Assembly: GCA_003150175.1 (NCBI GenBank)
Contig: QAKZ01000006.1
Coordinates: 1 to 6,271 of the forward strand
Direction of reading: 5' to 3'
Source: Coriobacteriia bacterium
GTDB taxonomy: Bacteria > Actinomycetota > Coriobacteriia > Coriobacteriales > Atopobiaceae
DNA: 6,271 bases
Positions 1 through 5,509 of the stretch are shown piece after piece (the first letter of the stretch is position 1; each line of letters starts with the position of its first letter). Under the pieces are notes generated by a model. It ran no database searches. It had not been told where the DNA came from and worked only from the letters and a program-made list of their open reading frames with translations. Both the position numbers and the translations under genes were made by a program.

Positions 1-1
1 C

Positions 2-1339
2 AAGGCCGTGAAGGCCTTCAAGCTCACGGGCGTCTCGGGCGCCTACTGGAAGGGCGATAAGGACAACAAGATGCTCACCCGCATCAACGGCATCGCCTTC
101 GCCACCAAGGAGGAGCTCGACGAGCACCTGCACATGCTCGAGGAGGCCAAGCGCCGCGACCACCGCAAGATCGGCCAGGAGATGGACCTCTTCATGATGT
201 CCGAGGCGGGCCCCGGCTTCCCGTTCTGGCTCCCCAACGGCATGATCGTCCGCAACTCCCTCATGAACTACTGGCACGAGATGCAGGCCAAGTTCGGCTA
301 CGACGAGGTCCAGACCCCGATCATCCTCTCGCGCACCCTCTGGGAGACCTCCGGCCACTGGGACCACTACAAGGCCAATATGTACACCACGCAGATCGAC
401 GAGGAGGACTACGCGATCAAGCCGATGAACTGCCCCGGCGCATGCTTGATCTACAAGTCCAAGCCCCGTTCCTACCGCGACCTGCCGCTTAAGCTCGCCG
501 AGGCAGGCCTCGACCACCGCCACGAGCTCAAGGGCGCCCTGCACGGCCTGTTCCGCGTCCGCGAGTTCACCCAGGACGATGCGCACCTCTTTATCCGCCC
601 GGATCAGATCACCGAGCAGGTCACGGACACCGCGCACCTGATCACCGCCTACTACGCGCAGTTCGGCTTCCCCTATAAGGTCGAGCTCTCCACGCGTCCG
701 GAGGACTCCATGGGATCCGATGAGGACTGGGAGCGCGCCGAGCAGGGCCTGCGCGACGCCCTCGAGTCTATGGGCATCGACTACGTCGTCAACCCCGGCG
801 ACGGCGCCTTCTACGGCCCGAAGATCGACTTCCACCTCCAGGACTGCCTCGGCCGCACCTGGCAGTGCGGAACCATCCAGCTCGACTTCCAGCTGCCCCA
901 CAACTTCCAGCTCGAGTACACGGACAAGGACGGCACCAAGCGCCAGCCCATCATGATCCACCGCGCGGGCTTCGGATCGTTCGAGCGCTTCATCGGCATG
1001 CTCATCGAGCAGTACGCCGGCAAGTTCCCGACGTGGCTCTCGCCCTGTCAGGTCAAGGTCCTGCCTGTCTCGGAGAAGACCCGCGCCTACGCCGATGAGG
1101 TCGCCGCGAAGCTCCGTGACGCCGGCATCCGCGTCAAGGTTGACGAGCGCGACGAGAAGATCGGCTACAAGATCCGCGAGGCCCGCTCCGTCGATCGCGT
1201 GCCCTACATGCTGATCCTCGGCGAGAAGGAGGCCGAAGCCGGCAACATCTCGGTCCGCGACCGCTCCAACGAGACGGTCCAGAAGAGCCTCGACGAGTTC
1301 ATCTCCGAGGTCAAGTCCGAGATCGCCGAGCGCCGCTAA
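2..1339 (+). CDS. thrS: Threonyl-tRNA synthetase, 5'-truncated by the window edge
   Basis: This class II aminoacyl-tRNA synthetase charges tRNA(Thr) with threonine in the cytoplasm. The frame is open from base 2, so the true start lies outside the window. About 445 residues are visible, against roughly 640 in the E. coli enzyme; the missing part is the N-terminal TGS and editing region. The visible protein begins at the linker motif FKLTGVSGAYW, followed by the catalytic core. The three zinc ligands known from the family are all present: Cys in NCPG (codon 431-433), His in QDDAHLF (584-586) and His in MIHRAGFG (959-961). Motif 2 appears as FRVREFTQDDAH and motif 3 as GSFERFIGML. The anticodon-binding domain starts near FPTWLSPCQVKVLPV and contains DERDEKIGYKIREA. 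There is no frameshift or odd codon use. A strong terminator follows 35 bases after the stop, so this looks like the end of its transcription unit. Confidence 0.97.
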   Translation, partial: KAVKAFKLTGVSGAYWKGDKDNKMLTRINGIAFATKEELDEHLHMLEEAKRRDHRKIGQEMDLFMMSEAGPGFPFWLPNGMIVRNSLMNYWHEMQAKFGYDEVQTPIILSRTLWETSGHWDHYKANMYTTQIDEEDYAIKPMNCPGACLIYKSKPRSYRDLPLKLAEAGLDHRHELKGALHGLFRVREFTQDDAHLFIRPDQITEQVTDTAHLITAYYAQFGFPYKVELSTRPEDSMGSDEDWERAEQGLRDALESMGIDYVVNPGDGAFYGPKIDFHLQDCLGRTWQCGTIQLDFQLPHNFQLEYTDKDGTKRQPIMIHRAGFGSFERFIGMLIEQYAGKFPTWLSPCQVKVLPVSEKTRAYADEVAAKLRDAGIRVKVDERDEKIGYKIREARSVDRVPYMLILGEKEAEAGNISVRDRSNETVQKSLDEFISEVKSEIAERR

Positions 1340-1352
1340 GCTCCGCCGGGAC

Positions 1353-1694
1353 TTGGATATCAAGCTCACAGTCGAGAAGGGCCCCGACCTCGGGGCCCTT
1401 CTTTGCCTCCAAGGGCAGATGACCGCGGGGGAGTGGCGGGTTCTCTCCGACGCGGCCCAGGTCATCGCCAATTACCTTCGCTGCCACCCCCGCGTCGCGG
1501 AGGTCAGCTACCCTGGGCTTACGACGGACGCCGCATACCGCGAGGCCTCGTGCACGCTTCGAGGCGGTTTCGGGCCGTATGTATGGGTTAGGCTCGCCGA
1601 CGACACCTCTTGGCGACGCGTCGAAGCCTCGGCTGACGATCCGCGGGCACAGGTCATGCAGCTAGAGAAATCCCTGTCAGGTAACGATAACTGA
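1353..1694 (+). CDS. Small protein or remnant resembling an internal piece of a Cys/Met-metabolism PLP-dependent enzyme
   Basis: The longest reading starts at a TTG and gives 113 residues. From about residue 14 it resembles the cystathionine gamma-synthase / O-acetylhomoserine sulfhydrylase family: a LCLQG segment where the family has L.LRGL, then AAQVIANYLRCHPRVAEVSY, the diagnostic PGL, and GGFG followed by a hydrophobic strand. Full-length members are about 380-430 residues. The PLP-binding lysine region upstream and the C-terminal substrate domain are both absent, so it cannot be a complete enzyme. An ATG at 1419, preceded by AAGGG, would start after the thrS terminator and give 91 residues; it is the more believable start if the frame is translated. 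Codon use is less G/C-biased than in thrS, most clearly at the 3' end. It may be a decayed gene fragment or a small stand-alone protein. I infer the family from remembered patterns, not from an alignment. Confidence 0.45.
   Translation: MDIKLTVEKGPDLGALLCLQGQMTAGEWRVLSDAAQVIANYLRCHPRVAEVSYPGLTTDAAYREASCTLRGGFGPYVWVRLADDTSWRRVEASADDPRAQVMQLEKSLSGNDN
1375..1404 (+). terminator. Rho-independent terminator of thrS
   Basis: A perfect inverted repeat has arms at 1375-1387 (AGAAGGGCCCCGA) and 1390-1402 (TCGGGGCCCTTCT). The loop is effectively four bases. The descending arm ends in CTTCTTT, which supplies a short U-rich tail. It lies 35 bases after the thrS stop codon, as expected for an intrinsic terminator. 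It also falls inside the first codons of the small reading frame at 1353-1694, which argues that the frame's upstream start is not used. Confidence 0.85.
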
Positions 1695-1700
1695 CAGGGA
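1671..1700 (-). terminator. Hairpin acting as probable terminator of the DeoR regulator gene
   Basis: A perfect 10-base inverted repeat has arms TCCCTGTCAG at 1671-1680 and CTGACAGGGA at 1691-1700, with a 10-base loop. Read on the - strand the hairpin is followed by TTTCTCT, a modest U-rich tail. It lies 42 bases beyond the regulator's stop codon at 1743-1745. On the + strand there is no T run after it (TGGTTGAAG), so it serves the - strand better. It contains the TGA stop (1692-1694) of the small + strand frame, so the two convergent units overlap at their ends. Confidence 0.6.
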
Positions 1701-1742
1701 TGGTTGAAGCGGCTCGCTATGAGATAGAGGCCGCGTCTCAGT

Positions 1743-2507
1743 CTAGAGAATGGTGACGTCCGCTTCCTCGCAGTATTTCTTGAAGTGCTCGCTCAGCTTG
1801 CCGTCGGAGACGACGTAGTCCACGTCCTCGAGGCCGCAGATCTTGAAGGTGCTGCGCTGCCCGAGCTTTGAGGAATCCATGAGCACCGCCGTGCGCTCCG
1901 CGTGGGATATGAGCGCACGCTTGAGCGCCGCCTCGTCGTCGGAGCCGCAGCCGAAGCCCATCGAGGACTGGAACGAGGTCAGGCCGAGGAAGAGCATGTC
2001 GAAGTTCAAAAGCCCGATCTCCTCGATGCTCTTGCTCCCGTTCAGGCTCATGCTGTAGCGGTTGAGCTTGCCCCCGATGACGATGGTGTGGACGTTCTCG
2101 AGGTTCGAGAGCTCGGCTGCGCAGGTCAGGCTGTTGGTGAAGGCGAGCAGGCGCTTGTCTTCGATCTCCTTGGCGAGCCTGGTCGTCGTCGACCCGGAGT
2201 CCAAGAATATGGTGCTGTTCGGCCGGACGAGCTCCTTGGCCTTGCCCGCGATGATGTTCTTCTCCTCAACGTTTCGCGCCGAGCGGTTGAGCAGCAGGTT
2301 GTCCGTGCCGACGACGTACTCGACCGAGCGAGCCCCGCCGTGCGTGCGGACGATGCGGCGCGCCTCATCGAGCGTCCTCAGGTCGGTTCGGATCGTCATC
2401 TCCGATACATCGGGGAAGGTCTTCTTGAGCTGGGCGAAGGTCACGGTGCCGCGCTCGGTCACGAACTTGGCGATGGTTTCGCGGCGCTCGGTCATGCTGC
2501 TGGACAT
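1743..2507 (-). CDS. DeoR/GlpR-family transcriptional regulator
   Basis: This is a cytoplasmic DNA-binding repressor of the DeoR family, which normally controls sugar or polyol catabolic operons and responds to a sugar phosphate. From the chosen ATG it has 254 residues, the usual family length. The N-terminal winged helix-turn-helix covers about residues 5-55, with SEMTIRTDLRTLDE as recognition helix and RTHGGA at its end. The C-terminal sensor has the family motifs in order: FLDSGSTTTRLA, FTNSLTCAAEL, IGGKLN, LNFDMLFLGLTSF and VLMDSSKLG. The frame extends to a GTG at 2534, but GGAG five bases before the ATG at 2507 decides the start. The gene appears intact. Its neighbours on the same strand are a broken dehydrogenase and a broken sugar-phosphate kinase, so it was probably their regulator. 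The terminator-like hairpin at 2587-2618 separates it from them, giving it its own promoter. The effector cannot be read from the sequence. Confidence 0.95.
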   Translation of the reverse strand: MSSSMTERRETIAKFVTERGTVTFAQLKKTFPDVSEMTIRTDLRTLDEARRIVRTHGGARSVEYVVGTDNLLLNRSARNVEEKNIIAGKAKELVRPNSTIFLDSGSTTTRLAKEIEDKRLLAFTNSLTCAAELSNLENVHTIVIGGKLNRYSMSLNGSKSIEEIGLLNFDMLFLGLTSFQSSMGFGCGSDDEAALKRALISHAERTAVLMDSSKLGQRSTFKICGLEDVDYVVSDGKLSEHFKKYCEEADVTIL

Positions 2508-2512
2508 GGTGT

Positions 2513-2516
2513 CTCC
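2513..2516 (-). promoter_or_regulatory. Ribosome binding site deciding the DeoR start
   Basis: GGAG on the - strand lies five bases before the ATG at 2507-2505. The alternative in-frame GTG at 2534 has no purine-rich sequence at a suitable distance, so the ATG is preferred. Confidence 0.75.
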
Positions 2517-2544
2517 CGACTTTGCTTGTCGCACGATTCGGCAT

Positions 2545-2561
2545 CAATAATGAAGTTATTG
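2545..2561. promoter_or_regulatory. Dyad overlapping the DeoR-gene -10 box, candidate operator
   Basis: The 17-base sequence CAATAATGAAGTTATTG has perfect 6-base arms (CAATAA and TTATTG) around a 5-base centre. It is AT-rich in GC-rich surroundings. On the - strand it covers most of the proposed -10 box and lies about 38-54 bases before the regulator's start codon. DeoR-family repressors often control their own genes, so autorepression here is a reasonable inference. I saw no second copy ahead of the dehydrogenase. Confidence 0.4.
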
Positions 2562-2586
2562 TAACGCGTATGCACTTATATTACGA
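2558..2586 (-). promoter_or_regulatory. Candidate sigma-70-type promoter of the DeoR regulator gene
   Basis: On the - strand, TACAAT (2563-2558) differs from the -10 consensus at one position. A 17-base spacer separates it from TCGTAA (2586-2581), a poor -35 with three of six matches. The tract lies between the upstream terminator-like hairpin and the regulator gene, the expected place for a separate promoter. The weak -35 keeps confidence low. Confidence 0.4.
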
Positions 2587-2618
2587 GGAGGACCCCGGCC
2601 AAGTGGCCGGGGTCCTCC
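2587..2618 (-). terminator. Terminator-like hairpin after the dehydrogenase remnant
   Basis: A perfect 14-base GC-rich inverted repeat has arms GGAGGACCCCGGCC (2587-2600) and GGCCGGGGTCCTCC (2605-2618), with a 4-base loop. It lies 33 bases beyond the ancestral stop codon of the dehydrogenase at 2652-2654. On the - strand it is followed by TCGTAATATA, AT-rich but without a true T run. I call it the end of the kinase-dehydrogenase transcript because of stem strength and position. Confidence 0.65.
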
Positions 2619-2651
2619 GTGAACTTAACGTTCAGCTGCGCAATGCATGGA

Positions 2652-3650
2652 TTAAGCCTCGGCGATGGGGTCGAAGTTGGCGAGCAGGTAGCGCTCGGCC
2701 TCGGGGCACCAAAGCCCTTGTTGCCCTCGACGATGTCGGCGAGCTTGGCGTAGCGCTCGTCCTCGGTGCCCTTGGAGCGCAGGTCGGTCAGCGCGGTCAG
2801 CGGCATCGAGATGTGGGTGTAGATGAGCTTCTTGCCGCCCGGGATCTTCGGGAGGTTGAGCGTGGTCTCGGCCGCGGCGTCCAGGCCGCCGATGTGGGTG
2901 ACCATGACGGCCGGATCGATGCGGCCGGCAGCGGTGAGCTCGAGGGACTCGACCTCGTCTGCGGTGTTGCCACCGGTGGTGCCCATGACGTGCGTGGAGC
3001 CGTAGTGGACCTCATAGAAGTTCATCTCGGCCGAGAAGTGCTTGTCGGTCGGGCCGGCGAAGAAGTTCAGGCAGCCGTCGCGCCCGAGGATCGCGGAGGA
3101 AAGCGTGACGACCGCGGCCACGGGGGCGTAGCACAGGACATCGTCGAGGCCGGTGCCGCCGGAGATCTCGCGCAGGCCGGCCACAGGGTCGTCCATCTTG
3201 CCGTTGTTGGCAAAGACGAGGTCAATGCCGGTCTCGGCCTTGATCTCCGCGGGCGAGAAGAGGTGCTCGGCGCGGTCGAGGCGGTCCTGGTTGATGTCGG
3301 CGACGACGACGAGGCCGGGCTTGCGGTCGCAGTGCAGCGCGTAGGTCAGCGCGCCGAGGCTCATCGGGCCCGCGCCGGCGACGATGGCGAGCTTGCCGCC
3401 CTCCTTGATGCCCATCTCGTGGGTGTAGACGCCCATCTGGGTGTGGTAAGCGGCGCGGAAAGCGCCGATCGAGCAGCTCATCGGCTCGGCGAGGGAAGCC
3501 TGGTAGTAGGCCTCGCCGGTGTACTCGAGCAGGCAGCCGCACTCCATGACCTCAGCGGGGAGGATGCAGTAACTGGCGTCGCCGCCGCAGAACTCGTAGG
3601 AGTAGCCGGGGCTCCACATGGTGCCCTTATAGTTCAGCCTTAGCCTTCAT
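2652..3650 (-). pseudogene. Zinc-binding medium-chain dehydrogenase, L-sorbose-1-phosphate-reductase-like, broken at both ends
   Basis: Intact relatives are NAD(P)-dependent zinc enzymes of about 400 residues that interconvert phosphorylated ketoses and polyols. Recognisable parts are SPGYSYEFCGGDASY, SLAEPMSC, the nucleotide-binding loop VAGAGPMSLGA, the cofactor strand VVVADINQDR and VMGTTGGNTADE. At the 5' end, AAAGGA (3662-3657) and an ATG at 3650 encode MKAKA, the usual family start. The sequence then jumps directly to NYKGTMWSPGYS, which belongs near residue 90-100 of relatives. The join is one base out of frame, so translation from 3650 stops at a TAA after seven codons. Most of the N-terminal GroES-like catalytic domain, including its zinc ligands, is gone. 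At the 3' end a one-base loss near 2711-2716 shifts the frame; in the other frame the expected ending EAERYLLANFDPIAEA and a TAA at 2652-2654 are preserved. The in-frame ATG at 3619 gives a 347-residue product with a foreign tail, unlikely to be active. The gene follows the kinase remnant by 68 bases. Confidence 0.85.
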
Positions 3651-3656
3651 GGTGGA

Positions 3657-3662
3657 TCCTTT
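3657..3662 (-). promoter_or_regulatory. Ribosome binding site of the original dehydrogenase start
   Basis: AAAGGA on the - strand lies six bases before the ATG at 3650-3648. It marks that ATG as the ancestral start even though the present frame closes after seven codons. The ATG at 3619 has no comparable site upstream. This supports reading the gene as broken rather than as an unusually short dehydrogenase. Confidence 0.7.
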
Positions 3663-3718
3663 CTTTGCTTGCCTGTTCATTACCCGTTCAGGTGGAACAA
3701 CGATGTGAGGGGGGAGCC

Positions 3719-4276
3719 TTACGCGAGCTCCTCGATCTGGACGCCCGGCATGAGCGCCTCGACCGCGGACTTCTCGGCCGCCTGGGTGCCGGAGTACATG
3801 ACGTTCGCGGAGCCGGTCGCCACAGCGAGCCGGGCAGCGTCCTCGAGCCCCATGCCCCTGATCTCGGCCAAGGCGAGGGCGGCGACGACGGAGTCTCCGG
3901 CGCCGACCGTGGAGCCGACCTTGACCTTCGGGGCCTTGGCGAGGATGACCTTGTCCTTGGTGGCGAAGAAGGCGCCGCGGCCGCCCTTAGAGACGGCGAC
4001 CTCCTCGACGCCCCCGGAGACGAGCTGGCGGGCAGCCTCGGCGACCTCGGCGTCGGAGGCGAGCTCACGGCCGACGAGGTGGGAGAGCTCGTCATCGTTC
4101 GGCTTGATCAGAGACGGGCGGGCCTTGATGCCGATGCGAAGCGGGTCGCCGTCGGCGTCGAGGAAGACCTTCGCGCCGGTGTGGCGAAGCGCCACGACGA
4201 GCTCGGCGTAGTACTCGGCTCGGATGCCCTGCGGCAGGCTGCCGGAGACCACGACGACGTCGCCCTCTCCGACGGT
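3719..4276 (-). pseudogene. PfkB-family sugar-phosphate kinase (1-phosphofructokinase / tagatose-6-phosphate kinase type), C-terminal half only
   Basis: Family members phosphorylate a ketohexose phosphate to the bisphosphate in the cytoplasm. About 185 residues are preserved, against roughly 310 in intact enzymes. Visible motifs are VVVVSGSLPQGI at the start, AKVFLDADGDPL, SLIKPNDDEL, VSKGGRGAFF and the C-terminal signature STVGAGDSVVAALA, whose catalytic Asp is encoded at 3893-3895. The first 125 or so residues, which supply much of the sugar-binding site and lid, are missing. Upstream of TVGEGD the frame stays open to 4723, but that stretch is the antisense of a PTS transporter and does not resemble a kinase. 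The gene precedes the dehydrogenase on the same strand, so the two were probably an operon. FruK and LacC subgroups cannot be separated from this half. Without its 5' half and promoter it is very unlikely to work. Confidence 0.85.
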
Positions 4277-4282
4277 GGCCGC
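4270..4282. other. Head-to-head junction between two truncated genes
   Basis: Kinase similarity on the - strand (TVGEGDVVVVSG) ends at about 4276. Transporter similarity on the + strand (VAAIAWFGFTGCG) begins at about 4275-4280. Nothing intervenes: no spacer, promoter or mobile-element end. A single deletion between two originally divergent genes would produce this, removing both 5' halves and whatever lay between. A misassembly would look the same. Confidence 0.75.
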
Positions 4283-5303
4283 CATCGCGTGGTTCGGCTT
4301 CACCGGCTGCGGCCTCACCTCCGCCGCCTCCCCGGGATCGATCTTCGCCTTCCTGGCCATGACGCCCTCTGAGTGCATGATCCAGGTCATTATCGGCGTC
4401 TGCATCGCCGCCGCCGTCTCCTTCGTGATCGCCTCGCCGATCGTCCGCGCCGCCGACGTTGCCGACATCGACTCCGCGAGCGAGAAGATGCGCGAGATGA
4501 AGGTCACCTCCGAGGCTGTCGTGGTCTCTGGCACCGAGAACGGCCTCGTCGTCTTCGCCTGCGACGCCGGCATGGGCTCCTCCGCCATGGGCGCCACTCG
4601 CTTCCGCAACCGCATCAAGGCCGAGCGCCCCGACCTCACCGTCAAGCACTCCGGCGTCGACAACGTGACCGGCGAGGCCAAGATCGTCGTCTGCCAGCGC
4701 GTCCTTTCCGAGCGCGCCCGCAAGAGCGCCCCGCAGGCTCAGATCGTCGAGATCGACAACTTCCTGGACGACCCCGCCCTCGACGTCCTCTACGAGTCCC
4801 TCAACTCTATGAAGAACTCCGCCGTCCCCGCCGGCAACGCCCCGACTGCCAAGCTCGCCCCCGCCGCCGACCCGGACAAGCCCAAGCTCTCCATCAGCGC
4901 CGCCGACATCCAGCTCGGCTGCAAGAGCGTGGGCTGCGAGCAGGCCATCTGCGACTCCGGCGCGCTGCTTGTCAAGCGCGGCTACGTCAAGGACCTCTAC
5001 GTCGACGCCATGGTCGAGCGCGACAAGCTCACGAGCGTCTATATCGGCATGGGCATCGCGATCCCGCACGGCACCAACGAGGCCAAGGACGCCGTCGAGA
5101 ACACCGGTGTCGTCCTGCAGCAGTACCCTGACGGCGTTGACTTCGACGGCGAGAAGGCTCAGCTCGTCTTCGGTATCGCCGGCAAGGGCGAGGAGCACCT
5201 CGAGATCCTGGCGAACATCTGCCGCATCCTCGAGGACGAGGAGATTCTCGAGAAGCTCAAGACCACCGACGACCTTGATTGGGCCTTGAGCGTGCTCTCC
5301 TAG
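4275..5303 (+). pseudogene. mtlA: Mannitol-type PTS transporter EIICBA, N-terminal membrane domain missing
   Basis: Intact MtlA imports and phosphorylates mannitol at the inner membrane, with EIIC, EIIB and EIIA domains in one chain of about 600-640 residues. Here about 342 residues remain. They start with the end of EIIC: FGFTGCGLTSAASPGSIFAF, then a last membrane segment IQVIIGVCIAAAVSFVIA. EIIB follows, with the phospho-cysteine in VFACDAGMGSSAMGA (codon 4560-4562). After an Ala/Pro-rich linker near 4815-4880 comes EIIA, with the phospho-histidine in GIAIPHGTNEAK (5067-5069). The stop is TAG at 5301-5303. About 300 residues of EIIC, including most membrane helices and the substrate site, are absent. 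Upstream of about 4275 the sequence belongs to the oppositely oriented kinase. An open frame from ATG 4224 exists but begins in antisense kinase sequence. A soluble EIIBA piece from an internal ATG such as 4359 is possible but has no good ribosome binding site. Mannitol specificity is inferred from the family. Confidence 0.85.
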
Positions 5304-5335
5304 CTTTACCCGTGGTTTTCGCAGGTAGTCGGCTC

Positions 5336-5358
5336 GATTTGTGCTCCAGCACCAAATC
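5336..5358. promoter_or_regulatory. Imperfect palindrome upstream of adhE
   Basis: GATTTGTGCT (5336-5345) and AGCACCAAATC (5348-5358) are complementary except for one extra C, around a CC centre. It begins 32 bases after the transporter stop and ends 45 bases before the adhE -10 box. It could be a protein-binding site or a weak terminator hairpin for the transporter, but no T run follows (TTGGGCCC). Its TTGTGCT core recurs at 5371-5377. Confidence 0.4.
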
Positions 5359-5380
5359 TTGGGCCCAGCCTTGTGCTGAC

Positions 5381-5409
5381 TGGGCTTAGCCCCGGCCCTT
5401 GCGTATAAT
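5381..5409 (+). promoter_or_regulatory. Candidate promoter of adhE
   Basis: A perfect TATAAT lies at 5404-5409 in an otherwise GC-rich stretch. Seventeen bases upstream, TGGGCT (5381-5386) matches the -35 consensus at three of six positions. The predicted transcript would start near 5416 and carry a leader of about 95 bases. The weak -35 suggests activator dependence or high intrinsic strength of the -10, which the sequence cannot distinguish. Confidence 0.65.
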
Positions 5410-5416
5410 CAAAAAT

Positions 5417-5437
5417 GGCGAATTTGGGATTTTCGCC
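5417..5437 (+). other. Small inverted repeat at the predicted adhE transcription start
   Basis: GGCGAA (5417-5422) and TTCGCC (5432-5437) form a perfect 6-base repeat around a 9-base AT-rich centre. It sits at the first transcribed bases predicted from the -10 box. It may form a 5' stem-loop in the mRNA or be an operator at the start site. Confidence 0.35.
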
Positions 5438-5466
5438 GCACTGCCCGTCCCATCGTCTTCTGTCGA

Positions 5467-5487
5467 CCGTCGGGATTCCCCCGACGG
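5467..5487 (+). other. Leader hairpin ahead of the adhE ribosome binding site
   Basis: CCGTCGGG (5467-5474) and CCCGACGG (5480-5487) pair perfectly around a 5-base loop. The hairpin ends 13 bases before GGAGGA. What follows is A-rich (CCAAAGGAAAAA), with no T run, so it is not an intrinsic terminator. It could stabilise the leader or affect ribosome access. Confidence 0.5.
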
Positions 5488-5500
5488 CCAAAGGAAAAAT

Positions 5501-5506
5501 GGAGGA
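5501..5506 (+). promoter_or_regulatory. Ribosome binding site of adhE
   Basis: GGAGGA lies three bases before the ATG at 5510-5512, a strong core with slightly short spacing. A second ATG at 5499 overlaps this site but is out of frame with adhE and closes after 22 codons, so 5510 is the start. Confidence 0.8.
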
Positions 5507-5509
5507 AGC

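Noticed and set aside
1720..1739. TGAGA ... TCTCA repeat just after the regulator stop
   Set aside because: The stem has only five bases and no U-rich tail; the hairpin at 1671-1700 is the better terminator candidate.
1902..2564. Long + strand open frame (220 codons) opposite the DeoR gene
   Set aside because: It is antisense to a clear, motif-rich regulator. Long open frames opposite GC-rich genes are expected, and its translation resembles no family I know.
2522..3643. 373-codon + strand open frame opposite the dehydrogenase remnant
   Set aside because: Its composition is dominated by Val, Gly, Ala, Glu and Arg, typical of the antisense of a high-GC gene, and no domain is recognisable.
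3665..4372. 235-codon + strand open frame opposite the kinase remnant
   Set aside because: Antisense shadow of a recognisable PfkB sequence, with low-complexity translation and no motifs.
4277..4723. 5' extension of the kinase frame (first 149 codons of a 334-codon - strand frame)
   Set aside because: This stretch is the exact antisense of the PTS transporter and lacks the N-terminal PfkB motifs, so it is chance open sequence past the junction.
4092..5198. 368-codon - strand open frame opposite the transporter
   Set aside because: Antisense of the EIIB and EIIA domains; Gly/Asp/Val/Leu-rich shadow translation without domains.
5363..5385. GCCCAG ... CTGGGC inverted repeat as a terminator of the transporter gene
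   Set aside because: The stem is only six bases with an 11-base loop and no T run follows, so it does not meet the standard for an intrinsic terminator.
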